Of a stretch of DNA of 64,000 bases, positions 35,696 through 43,661 are shown one piece after another; within the stretch, counting starts at the first letter, position 1, and each line of letters begins with the position of its first letter. Location of the stretch: the NCBI GenBank assembly GCA_019309045.1, contig JAFDGZ010000021.1, forward strand, positions 1 to 64,000, written 5' to 3'. The position numbers and the translations under genes are program-made. The notes under the pieces were generated by a model. It did no database searches. It saw only the letters and a list, made by a program, of their open reading frames with translations, and was not told the DNA's origin. Source of the stretch: Deltaproteobacteria bacterium (GTDB lineage: Bacteria; Desulfobacterota; Syntrophobacteria; BM002).

Positions 35696-36066
35696 GGCAC
35701 TTCTCCTTCTCTTCCAGCAGCAACTTTTTTCCTTCTCAGATCAGACCTGACCCTCATGGCTGGGCGGCAAAATGCCGCTGTCATGGCCTGCGCAAACAAT
35801 CGCGCCTTTCATGTTATGACGCCCCTCTTACAGATTACCCGCAAAGAGCTACCTCAACAGCGGCAGTATGCTCTTGTGCCTAATTTAACAATTGCCTTCC
35901 CTGTAAGCAACCATCTAGTTGTGACCAGCAGCATGGCATGGACCTACATCTTCTAAGCCTGGATGTCTAGTGGCCTGGCTAATTTCTATATTTACATTCC
36001 TACAAACTGTGATGTATTGTGCTTTTGGCTGTATCCGAAGTCTCGTTCAACAGGAAAGTTTGAGGA
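35696..36066. other. 371-base intergenic region
   Basis: Divergent spacer between the IscU-like gene and the secreted-protein gene. I see no reading frame with protein character, no stable RNA and no convincing promoter pair. Confidence 0.5.
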
Positions 36067-37053
36067 ATGATGCCCTTCCGTATGAAAACCATGCTTTTTG
36101 TTTGCGCCGTGTTCCTTGCGGTCATGTCTTTGCAGGCCTTGGCCAACGCCGAAGGCGTGATCATCGACCACAACTGCACCGATCTGGGCAAAATCCCCTC
36201 CTACTGGATCGCCAAGGCCAAAACAGATCTTCACATTGCTTACCAGCATACATCTCATGGTAGCCAGTTGATCACTGGCATGAATGCACTGGAGAACTAT
36301 CCTCTGTTTGGAAACAGCTACGATTGGGAGGACGATGGCTTGCCGCAGGAAGCACTTGACCTTGATGATTATGGTATCCCCGGCTGCCCTGATCTCAGCC
36401 AGGGGGACTATATTGACGAACATGGAGTAACCCCCTGGGTAACTGCCACGCGCAAATTGCTGGACAACCCGGCCAACAGCCACATCAATGTGGTGATGTG
36501 GTCCTGGTGCAGCATTAATTTGCACAATGCGCAAAGATACATCAATAACATGGAGATCCTCATTTCTGAATACGCGAATGTCACCTTTGTTTTCATGACA
36601 GGCCATGCCGAGGGACAGGGTGAAAACCTTTACGATGATCCCCAATCCGACGGGAGCGGTCACGTGCATTATAACAACGAGCTCATTCGCAATCACTGTC
36701 GAGCGAACCACCGGCTGCTTTTCGATTTCGCTGACATCGAGGCGTATGATCCCAATGGCGCCTATTTCTGGGACAAGGCTATGCTCGACAATTTGAATTA
36801 TTCCGGAGGCAACTGGGCCGTACAGTGGATTGCTGCAAACAGAGGCTCTGAATTGGAAAGACTTACCACGGGAAATGACGTTTCAGGATACGATGGCTGC
36901 ACAGGCTGTGCCCATTCGAGCACACCTCATGAGGCAAACATCAATTGCATCTTGAAGGCTAGAGCTGCCTGGTGGATGTTCGCACGGATCGCTGGCTGGC
37001 TTAGGCCTAACAGCTCTTCCCCAGCCGTTCTGCAAATCCTTCTATCCGAGTAA
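36067..37053 (+). CDS. Secreted protein of unknown function, possibly SGNH-hydrolase-like
   Basis: 328 residues with a clear signal peptide (hydrophobic 7-24, likely cleavage after ALANA near 28). The mature part begins VIIDHNCTDLGKIPSYWI and contains YQHTSHGSQLITGM, where the serine could be a nucleophile, MTGHAEGQGEN, and FDFADIEAYDPNG. The C-terminal HEANINCILKARAAWWMFA with AGW is a shared ending I associate with similar secreted proteins of deltaproteobacteria. A late Asp-x-x-His of SGNH enzymes is not evident, so the enzymatic idea is weak. It contains seven cysteines in the mature part, suited to disulfides. Alone between unrelated genes. ATG at 36067 follows GAGGA; M6 (36082) is an alternative start. 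Confidence 0.6.
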   Translation: MMPFRMKTMLFVCAVFLAVMSLQALANAEGVIIDHNCTDLGKIPSYWIAKAKTDLHIAYQHTSHGSQLITGMNALENYPLFGNSYDWEDDGLPQEALDLDDYGIPGCPDLSQGDYIDEHGVTPWVTATRKLLDNPANSHINVVMWSWCSINLHNAQRYINNMEILISEYANVTFVFMTGHAEGQGENLYDDPQSDGSGHVHYNNELIRNHCRANHRLLFDFADIEAYDPNGAYFWDKAMLDNLNYSGGNWAVQWIAANRGSELERLTTGNDVSGYDGCTGCAHSSTPHEANINCILKARAAWWMFARIAGWLRPNSSSPAVLQILLSE

Positions 37054-37410
37054 CCTCTCTGCTACCTGTCATTGCCTTTGTCAACGCTAACATCCTCATG
37101 CACATGCGCTTCTCCCTGGAACGCTTGCGGACGCCGGCCCACACCGTCTCCAGCCATCTTCTGCAAACGAGACAGCTGGGAGAGGCGGCACCGAGACAGT
37201 GATGAACAACCTGGTTTACAAAGGCAGCTTTAATCTCTCCACTGAAAAAATGGCAAAGGGATTGCTTGTTTGATCTTGACAAATGACGGCGGTTATGTTT
37301 AATAATACCGCCTTTATGGACTATGATTTTTCTGCATCTCATAAACAACACAAAATTCTAACCCAACCTGTGAGCAGATAAGGGAGCGGCTCACATAGGA
37401 ACGAGAGCAG
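37054..37410. other. 357-base leader region before rpmH
   Basis: Holds the rpmH promoter and its dyad (listed separately). No DnaA-box cluster or A/T-rich unwinding element typical of oriC was seen, and dnaA is absent. The first 200 bases show nothing recognisable. Confidence 0.5.
37276..37312 (+). promoter_or_regulatory. Promoter of the rpmH operon with overlapping inverted repeat
   Basis: TTGACA at 37276-37281, a 17-base spacer, then TTAATA (or TAATAA one base on) at 37299-37305. GGCGGT at 37288-37293 and ACCGCC at 37307-37312 form an inverted repeat that brackets the -10, so it could be an operator. Transcription would begin about 100 bases before rpmH. Confidence 0.65.
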
Positions 37411-37545
37411 ATGAAACGTACCTATCAACCAAGCAACACCCGGAGGAAAAGAACTCACGGCTTTCTTGTGCGGATGCGATCCAAATCGGGTCGCAAGGTC
37501 ATCAGCCGCAGACGGGCGAAAGGGAGAAAAAGGCTGGCTGTTTGA
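37411..37545 (+). CDS. rpmH: Large ribosomal subunit protein bL34
   Basis: 44-residue, strongly basic ribosomal protein. The start [18 protein letters not shown] and the end [12 protein letters not shown] are those of bacterial L34, at normal length. ATG at 37411, preceded by GGAACGAGAGCAG. It is followed after 26 bases by rnpA, the near-universal rpmH-rnpA pairing, and heads the rpmH-rnpA-yidD-yidC-jag-mnmE-rsmG cluster. Too short to be caught by a usual 60-residue cut-off. Confidence 0.97.
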   Translation: MKRTYQPSNTRRKRTHGFLVRMRSKSGRKVISRRRAKGRKRLAV

Positions 37546-37571
37546 AGCAAGTTGACGAATAGGCAAGACGA

Positions 37572-37970
37572 TTGAAAAAAAGAATCCTACCGGGTTCAGA
37601 GGTGCCGGGATCGAGTGGCAAAAAGAGATATTCTTTTAGCAAAGATGAGAGGTTACGCCGGCGCAACGATTTCCAGATTGTATTTCGCCAGGGAAGACGC
37701 CGCTATAGCAAGCATTTCATAGTCATTACGCGGCCAAATGAATTGCAGTTTTCACGTCTGGGCATCGCGGTCGGCAAAAAGGTGGGAAAGGCTGTAAAGA
37801 GAAATCGTCTGAAAAGGTGCCTGCGGGAATTTTATCGCCTTCACAAGCATGTATTGCCTGCCTCTCATGATCTGGTCATTATCGCGAAACAGGGTTCCGC
37901 AGAATTGCGCTACCATGAAATTCGCGAGGAGTTAACGTCCATTTTATTGGACGACAATAATCATGCTTAA
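37572..37970 (+). CDS. rnpA: Ribonuclease P protein component
   Basis: 132-residue basic protein subunit that helps the RNase P RNA process tRNA 5' ends. The core RRNDFQIVFRQGRR and the RNR motif in KAVKRNRLKRCLREFYR are intact. The start used is TTG at 37572 with AGGCAAGACG upstream; a later internal start (GTG near 37602) would remove a poorly conserved extension of about ten residues. It overlaps yidD by eight bases. Confidence 0.95.
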   Translation: MKKRILPGSEVPGSSGKKRYSFSKDERLRRRNDFQIVFRQGRRRYSKHFIVITRPNELQFSRLGIAVGKKVGKAVKRNRLKRCLREFYRLHKHVLPASHDLVIIAKQGSAELRYHEIREELTSILLDDNNHA

Positions 37971-38190
37971 GGATCTTTTACTCGGATGTATTCGGGTCTA
38001 TCAGCTGGTAATCTCGCCATGGATCCCCCCGGCCTGCCGTTTCACCCCGACGTGTTCTGAGTTTGCCCGTCAGGCCATTCAGGCTTTTGGTGTGAGACGA
38101 GGCCTCGCCCTTGCCTTCTTTCGTCTCCTTCGCTGCCACCCACTTCACCCCGGCGGCTATGACCCAGTGGAAAATCATCGTAGGTCCTAG
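37963..38190 (+). CDS. yidD: Membrane protein insertion efficiency factor YidD
   Basis: 75 residues with the family block YQLVISPWIPPACRFTPTCSEFARQAI and the ending RLLRCHPLHPGGYDPV, including the three conserved cysteines. It has an amphipathic N-terminal helix and acts with YidC at the inner membrane. ATG at 37963 lies inside the end of rnpA; the stop is 121 bases before yidC. Confidence 0.95.
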   Translation: MLKDLLLGCIRVYQLVISPWIPPACRFTPTCSEFARQAIQAFGVRRGLALAFFRLLRCHPLHPGGYDPVENHRRS

Positions 38191-38311
38191 TGTTGCTCTC
38201 TTTTTTGCCCACGGAACCCGAGAAACAAGGTGCGCCGGACAGAGCATATCGCCGCAGGCTTTCTGTAGATGAGGACGCTCTTCATGCTGCCCGGCTCAGG
38301 AGTTTTTCATA

Positions 38312-39985
38312 ATGGACAAACGAGCTTTCCTTGCTGTCATACTCTGCCTGTTGGTGCTCGTCCTGTGGCAGGCATTCTTTGCGCCCAAGCCTCCTCCACC
38401 AGCAGCAAAGAAGGGTCCTGCCGCGGAAAAGGTGGCCAAAAGAGCTCCCGTGCCAAAGGAAGAAAAGGTTGCCCCACAAGCGAGCCCTCGGGTTGACAAT
38501 GCCCGAATGGCGCCTCCTGGCCTGCCCGCCGCCGCCAAGCAGACGAGCCGCGACATCACCGTTGAAACGCCACTTTATCGGGCGGTCTTCACTGAGACAG
38601 GCGGACGTCTCAAGAGCTATACCTTGAAACGCTATCGCGAAACTATTGCCAAAGATTCGCCCGGCATGCAGTTGGTAAGAAACCAGAAAATCGAGGAGCT
38701 GCCCCTTGCCTTCAACTTCCTCAGTCATCCGGTGGCAGCCCTGAATCTGGCTCACTTTTCCGCCGATCAGACAACTTTGAAAATCAGTGAGGAAGGCAAA
38801 CCCAAGAAGCTCACCTTTACCTACGAGGCCCCTGGCTGGTTGAGGATTGTCCGAGAATATCTCTTCCATCCGGACAGTTACCTCATAGAGTTGAACATCG
38901 CAGTAACCAACCTGGGATCTCAACCGTGGGAAGATTCCCCCACCCTCAGCCTGGTGAACGTGCCATTTTCCGAGAAGGCCGGGCGGTACAGCTTTCAGGG
39001 GCCTGCTTTGCTAGTGGACAATAAACTGGATGAAATCAAAGTCAAAAAGATAGAGGGCGAAAAGGTCATTCCCGGACCGGTAGAGTGGGTGGCTTATACC
39101 AATCAATACTTCATTATGGCGGTGGTTCCTCAAGAACAAGCGCCAAATCATGCCCTCCTCAAAATCTTGGAGCCAGCCACGCACATGGTTGAAAGCACCT
39201 TCGTCGGCCCCAAAAGTTTGATTCAGCCAGGTGCCAGCAAATCTTTCCACTACACCCTTTATATGGGGCCAAAAGATGTAAAAACCCTGAAAGCGGCCAA
39301 CCTAAAATTGGAAAAGGCGGTGAACTTCGGCTGGTTCGATGTCATTGCGCAGCCTTTACTGGTATGCCTGAAATTCTTCAACCGTTTTACGCACAATTAT
39401 GGTGTCGCCATCATTCTGTTGACAATCTTGATAAAAGTACTGTTCTGGCCTCTCACCCGGAAGAGCTACGAGTCCATGCAGGCCATGAAAAAATTGCAGC
39501 CCAAGATGGCGAAAATACGGGAGAAGTATAAAGACGACAAGGAACGAATGAATCAGGAAATAATGCAGCTCTATCGTACTCATAAAGTCAATCCTCTGGG
39601 TGGCTGCCTGCCGATGGTGCTGCAGATACCGGTATTCTTCGCTCTTTATCGGGTGCTCTATAGCTCGATCGCCTTGCGACATGCACCATTCATGTTGTGG
39701 ATCAACGACCTGTCAGCACCTGATCGCTTGAACATAGGCTTCCAGATCCCCTATCTCGGTGGTCTGCCTGTATTAACCTTGCTCATGGGAGTCTCCATGT
39801 TCGTCCAACAAAAGATGACCCCCACAACAGGCGACCCCCGACAGGAAAAAATGATGCTTATGATGCCCGTTGTTTTCACCTTCTTGTTTGTCAACTTTCC
39901 CAGTGGCTTGGTGCTTTACTGGTTGGTAAACAACATTCTCCAGATCGGGCAGCAATACTTTATTAACAAAAAAGCACAGACCTGA
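38312..39985 (+). CDS. yidC: Membrane protein insertase YidC
   Basis: 557-residue insertase of the Gram-negative type: an N-terminal transmembrane segment (about 6-24), a large periplasmic beta domain (about 60-350) and the conserved membrane core starting at GWFDVIAQPLLVCLKFFNRFTHNYGVAII region with five helices. Family motifs include TRKSYESMQAMKKLQPKM and KVNPLGGCLPMVLQIPVFFALYRVL. The linker after the first helix is rich in Pro, Ala and Lys. ATG at 38312, preceded by CAGGAGTTTTTCATA. Confidence 0.96.
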   Translation: MDKRAFLAVILCLLVLVLWQAFFAPKPPPPAAKKGPAAEKVAKRAPVPKEEKVAPQASPRVDNARMAPPGLPAAAKQTSRDITVETPLYRAVFTETGGRLKSYTLKRYRETIAKDSPGMQLVRNQKIEELPLAFNFLSHPVAALNLAHFSADQTTLKISEEGKPKKLTFTYEAPGWLRIVREYLFHPDSYLIELNIAVTNLGSQPWEDSPTLSLVNVPFSEKAGRYSFQGPALLVDNKLDEIKVKKIEGEKVIPGPVEWVAYTNQYFIMAVVPQEQAPNHALLKILEPATHMVESTFVGPKSLIQPGASKSFHYTLYMGPKDVKTLKAANLKLEKAVNFGWFDVIAQPLLVCLKFFNRFTHNYGVAIILLTILIKVLFWPLTRKSYESMQAMKKLQPKMAKIREKYKDDKERMNQEIMQLYRTHKVNPLGGCLPMVLQIPVFFALYRVLYSSIALRHAPFMLWINDLSAPDRLNIGFQIPYLGGLPVLTLLMGVSMFVQQKMTPTTGDPRQEKMMLMMPVVFTFLFVNFPSGLVLYWLVNNILQIGQQYFINKKAQT

Positions 39986-40044
39986 TGAGGAATTGTGGCT
40001 GAGCCCCGACTCCAATGCCGCCAGTCTTCGAAACGGAGGAAACA

Positions 40045-40719
40045 ATGTCTGGTATTGAAATCGAAGCAAAAACTGTGGAGGAAGCAATTGCCAAGGCCTG
40101 TGAGCAGCTTAATCTCACTGCAGACCAGCTCAACATAGAAATCGTTTCACAAGGGTCTCCCGGTATTTTCGGACTCGGCACCAAAAAGGCGAAAATACTG
40201 GTCGCCCCCAAAGAAGTGGAAGATGAAGTCTTCCTCACCAGAGCAAAGGAAATTCTGGAGCAGATTCTCTCTCACATACAAGTTCCAGCCACGGTTAGTG
40301 CCAGCTGGGTAGATGGTCAGATAAAACTCGATATCTCCAGCAATGGTTCAGGCCTGCTCATTGGCAAGAGAGGTAAGACCCTGCAGTCCCTGCAATACAT
40401 TGTCAACAAGATGTTCAACAAGAGATCTTCCAGAAAGGTCCATATCCTTATTGATACAGAAAACTACCGGGAGCGAAGGCGCCAGGCTCTTACGGAGGTA
40501 GCCCTTCAATTGGGTGAGCGAGTCAAGAAATCAGGCAAGCCAGCAGCAAGCAGCCCCATGAGTGCCTATGACCGCCGAATATTGCACCTCGCCCTCAAGG
40601 ACGACCACGAATTGAGGACCAGAAGCAAAGGCGAAGGGGAGTTTCGTAAAGTCGTTGTATTCCCCGTGAAAAAGCAGGAAAGCAACAGAGAGAATCCTGC
40701 CAACAACAGTACCAGCTGA
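40045..40719 (+). CDS. jag: Jag/KhpB RNA-binding protein (Jag-N, KH and R3H domains)
   Basis: 224 residues. The N-terminal Jag domain (IEIEAKTVEEAIAKACEQL onward, about 4-52), a KH domain around LLIGKRGKTLQSLQYIVN (about 110-127) and a C-terminal R3H domain (YRERRRQALTEVALQL and the final EGEFRKVVVFP) appear in the usual order. It binds RNA and is linked to cell-envelope control in other bacteria. The frame is open ten codons further upstream, but ATG at 40045 follows GGAGGAAACA. Located between yidC and mnmE, as widely conserved. Confidence 0.94.
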   Translation: MSGIEIEAKTVEEAIAKACEQLNLTADQLNIEIVSQGSPGIFGLGTKKAKILVAPKEVEDEVFLTRAKEILEQILSHIQVPATVSASWVDGQIKLDISSNGSGLLIGKRGKTLQSLQYIVNKMFNKRSSRKVHILIDTENYRERRRQALTEVALQLGERVKKSGKPAASSPMSAYDRRILHLALKDDHELRTRSKGEGEFRKVVVFPVKKQESNRENPANNSTS

Positions 40720-40799
40720 GATGCTCACACCAAGGGCTGAGGTCGACACCAGAATGCCGCTGTAGACAACTGGCAGGCCTCTGAGGTCGCCATCTCAGG

Positions 40800-42221
40800 A
40801 TGATCCCGGCAGCCGCCGCCGTCAATATGCGTGCTTTGAAAACCCCTGAAGACACTATCGCTGCCATAGCCACTCCTATAGGGACTGCTGGCATAGGTAT
40901 CATAAGGCTCAGCGGTCCGCAGGCATGGGCCGTGGGCCAACGATTGTTCCGCCCCCGAAAAGATCGACAACATCTCTCTTCACACCAGCTCTACCTGGGG
41001 CATATCATCTGTCCGGAGACCGGCAAAGCAGTGGACGAGGTCCTTGTCAGTTTTATGAAGGCGCCTCACACGTACACCCGAGAGGACGTGGTTGAGATCA
41101 ACTGTCACAGCGGCCTTGTCGTTCTGGAAAGGATTCTCCACCTCATCCTTTCGCACGGGGCTCGCCTGGCAGAACCCGGAGAATTCAGCCGACGCGCCTT
41201 TCTGAACGGCCGCATCGATCTCACCCAAGCGGAAGCGATTGCCGATCTCATAAATGCCAAAACTCATAAGAGTCTCGAACTGGCCGGTGAGCAGCTCCAA
41301 GGCAGAATGCACCAGCTGATCGCCAGGATCAGAGGTGATCTGCTCGATCTGCTGGCGTATGTGGAGGCTGCCATCGATTTTCCGGAAGATGATGTAGAGT
41401 ACCTGAATCAGACGGATTTCACCGAACGGCTTCGCAGTCGGGTATATGAGCCTGTGAAACAACTTCTGCAGCGGTATGAAGACGGCCGTATTCTGCGCGA
41501 GGGGTTGAGCGTCATTATTACTGGTAAACCCAATGTGGGCAAATCGAGTCTGCTCAACAACCTGCTGAATTCAGAGCGGGCACTGGTTACTCCCATACCC
41601 GGCACTACCAGAGATCTCATCGAGGAGGGCTGCAGTCTGCGGGGCATCCCTCTGCGTTTGGTAGACACAGCTGGTCTTCATCCTTCTGAGCACCCGGTTG
41701 AGCGGCTGGGAATCGAACGCGCCAGAGAACGACTGTCCCGAGCCGACCTCGTGCTCTTTCTCCTGGACCGCAGCCAGCAGTTGACCAAGGAGGACGCTCA
41801 CATCTATCAAGAGATCTCGAGCAAACCCCGACTGCTGATTGTGAACAAAGTGGATCTGCCACCGCATCCTGACTTCAGCGAGCTGACAAAGCACTTCCCA
41901 GGTGAGCGGTTTCTGCAGGTATCCGCCCTGCGAGGAGACGGCGTCGAAGAACTCAAGGATGCCATCTTGGAAACCATAATTGGTGAGCGCCTTGACACTG
42001 AAACCTCGCTGGTGGCTCCTAACCTGAGGCACAAGAAGTGCCTGGAAAGTACGCTCGAAGCCCTGGCGCGTAGTCTCAATCTGCTGGAATCAAATGGCGC
42101 CCCAGAATTGCTCGCCGTTGAACTGCAGGAAAGTCTGGCTCACCTGGGTGACATCATTGGTCAGACTACTAGTGAGGATGTCCTGGACCAAATTTTTAAT
42201 CAGTTCTGCATCGGCAAATAG
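40800..42221 (+). CDS. mnmE: tRNA modification GTPase MnmE
   Basis: 473 residues. With MnmG it makes 5-carboxymethylaminomethyl-uridine at tRNA position 34. The N-terminal folate-binding domain (DTIAAIATPIGTAGIGIIRLSG), a helical domain and the inserted G domain with GKPNVGKSSLLN, GTTRD, DTAGLHPSEHPVERLG and NKVD are all visible; the C-terminal CIGK with its catalytic cysteine is intact. ATG at 40800 has only a modest ribosome site; an ATG at 40827 is an alternative. One base separates its stop from the rsmG GTG. Confidence 0.96.
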   Translation: MIPAAAAVNMRALKTPEDTIAAIATPIGTAGIGIIRLSGPQAWAVGQRLFRPRKDRQHLSSHQLYLGHIICPETGKAVDEVLVSFMKAPHTYTREDVVEINCHSGLVVLERILHLILSHGARLAEPGEFSRRAFLNGRIDLTQAEAIADLINAKTHKSLELAGEQLQGRMHQLIARIRGDLLDLLAYVEAAIDFPEDDVEYLNQTDFTERLRSRVYEPVKQLLQRYEDGRILREGLSVIITGKPNVGKSSLLNNLLNSERALVTPIPGTTRDLIEEGCSLRGIPLRLVDTAGLHPSEHPVERLGIERARERLSRADLVLFLLDRSQQLTKEDAHIYQEISSKPRLLIVNKVDLPPHPDFSELTKHFPGERFLQVSALRGDGVEELKDAILETIIGERLDTETSLVAPNLRHKKCLESTLEALARSLNLLESNGAPELLAVELQESLAHLGDIIGQTTSEDVLDQIFNQFCIGK

Positions 42222-42222
42222 G

Positions 42223-42879
42223 GTGGACAAGAAAAGCCTCCTACACCTTCTGCGAAGAAGCTGTGACCAGATCGGCGTTGAGCTCATCCCTGATCAGGCA
42301 GAGCAGTTCTGGCTCTACCTGCAAGAACTTCTGGAATGGAACCAGAAGTTCAACCTCACCGGCATCACTCAACCGGAAGAAATACTGATAAAACACTTCG
42401 TTGATTCACTCACTCCTCTTCCTTATCTGGCCGGAGCCAAGGGTCTCCTCGACATCGGCACCGGCGCAGGGTTCCCCGGCATCCCTCTCAAAATAGCTGC
42501 TCCTTTTATGCAGGTGCACCTGGTGGACTCACGCAGAAAAAAGATCACTTTTGTGCAGCACATCATTCGCAGCCTCAATCTGCAGAAAATTCTTGTCAGC
42601 CATGGGCGAATAGAGGAGATGCCGGAGGTGGTGCCCCGCTATCAGATCGTTATCAGCCGCGCCTTTCAGCAGCCAGAACAGCTGTTCCATTTGCTATCCG
42701 GGCTGCTGGCGCCGCAGAGTGTGCTAGTGGTCATGCTCGGCCCCACGAACTCTGGAGATCGCTCCAGGCTGCAGAAGCTTGGCGCCGCTAGCAGGCTGGT
42801 GCTCAGCCGTGTGGTGTGCTTGCAGCTGCCGCATCGCAGTGGCGCTCGAACCCTTCTCTTTTTCAACAAGCGATATTAG
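42223..42879 (+). CDS. rsmG: 16S rRNA (guanine-N7)-methyltransferase RsmG
   Basis: 218-residue SAM-dependent methyltransferase that modifies G527 (E. coli numbering) of 16S rRNA. The SAM motif is GLLDIGTGAGFPGIPLKIA; NLTGITQPEEILIKHFVDSL precedes it, as in GidB proteins. The start GTG at 42223 lies one base after the mnmE stop; the frame is open 43 codons further upstream but only within mnmE. The last codons overlap the convergent exonuclease III gene by four bases. No parA/parB genes follow, so the usual origin-proximal order breaks here. Confidence 0.94.
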   Translation: MDKKSLLHLLRRSCDQIGVELIPDQAEQFWLYLQELLEWNQKFNLTGITQPEEILIKHFVDSLTPLPYLAGAKGLLDIGTGAGFPGIPLKIAAPFMQVHLVDSRRKKITFVQHIIRSLNLQKILVSHGRIEEMPEVVPRYQIVISRAFQQPEQLFHLLSGLLAPQSVLVVMLGPTNSGDRSRLQKLGAASRLVLSRVVCLQLPHRSGARTLLFFNKRY

Positions 42880-43661
42880 TCTCTCTCGGGTTCATAGGCA
42901 AAAGTGGCCCACACAGGTATGTGGTCTGAAGGCCTCGGCCTGGCTCGCAATTCCTTTACCATGCCGCACTCTCTGCTGAGCGCTGCCATTGGTGCAGTAG
43001 CCCAGATATGATCTATCCGCAGTCCCATGTTGCGGCGAAAGGCATTGGCCCGGTAATCCCACCAGCTGTAGTGGCCCCTTTCCTTGTGATGACGACGGAA
43101 CACATCCTCCAAGCCCCAATTTTTCAATTCTGTAAGAGCTGCCCGCTCCTTCGGGTGAAAACCTATCTGTCCTTCCATGGCCTGCGCATCGTAGACGTCT
43201 CTTTCTTCCGGGGCAATATTGAAGTCGCCAACAAGCAGCAGATGGTCGGCTGGTGAGTGCAACCTCTCCAGATACCTGCGGAGTTCCGCAATGAATTCCA
43301 GTTTGTAGATGAACTTTGGAGAGGCGGGCTCAGCTCCATTGGGGATATAGGTGTTCAACAGGCGCACTTTGCCCACGGTAGCAGCGAGCAAACGTTTCTG
43401 GCCCTCCGCCTCGTAATCAGGAAAACCTGGCAGGACATCCACAAGTGGATATCGCGAGATGATGGCCACGCCATTGTAAGTCTTCTGGCCGCTCACTGCC
43501 ACTTCATAGCCGCGTTCACGAAAGACCTCGCCGGGGAAAAGTTCGTCTGGCACCTTAATTTCCTGAAGACAGAGCACATCTGGCTGTTCCGCAGCCAACC
43601 ACTCAAGTACTGCTGGCAAACGCACCCTAATTGAATTCACATTCCAACTGGCAACCTTCAT
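42876..43661 (-). CDS. xth: Exodeoxyribonuclease III
   Basis: 261-residue AP endonuclease/3'-5' exonuclease for base-excision repair. Family landmarks: ASWNVNSIRVRLPAVLEWL at 4-22, LCLQEIKVPDE with the metal-binding glutamate, TYIPNG, LVGDFNIAPEERDVYD, and the catalytic RPSDHIPVWATF near the C terminus. ATG at 43661 directly follows the stop of the upstream kinase gene (TGAATG) and has GGGAG within that gene, so the two are translationally linked. Confidence 0.95.
   Translation of the reverse strand: MKVASWNVNSIRVRLPAVLEWLAAEQPDVLCLQEIKVPDELFPGEVFRERGYEVAVSGQKTYNGVAIISRYPLVDVLPGFPDYEAEGQKRLLAATVGKVRLLNTYIPNGAEPASPKFIYKLEFIAELRRYLERLHSPADHLLLVGDFNIAPEERDVYDAQAMEGQIGFHPKERAALTELKNWGLEDVFRRHHKERGHYSWWDYRANAFRRNMGLRIDHIWATAPMAALSRECGMVKELRARPRPSDHIPVWATFAYEPERD

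Noticed and set aside
37054-37410. Possible replication origin next to rpmH
   Set aside because: No DnaA-box cluster, no dnaA gene and no typical A/T-rich unwinding repeats were found.
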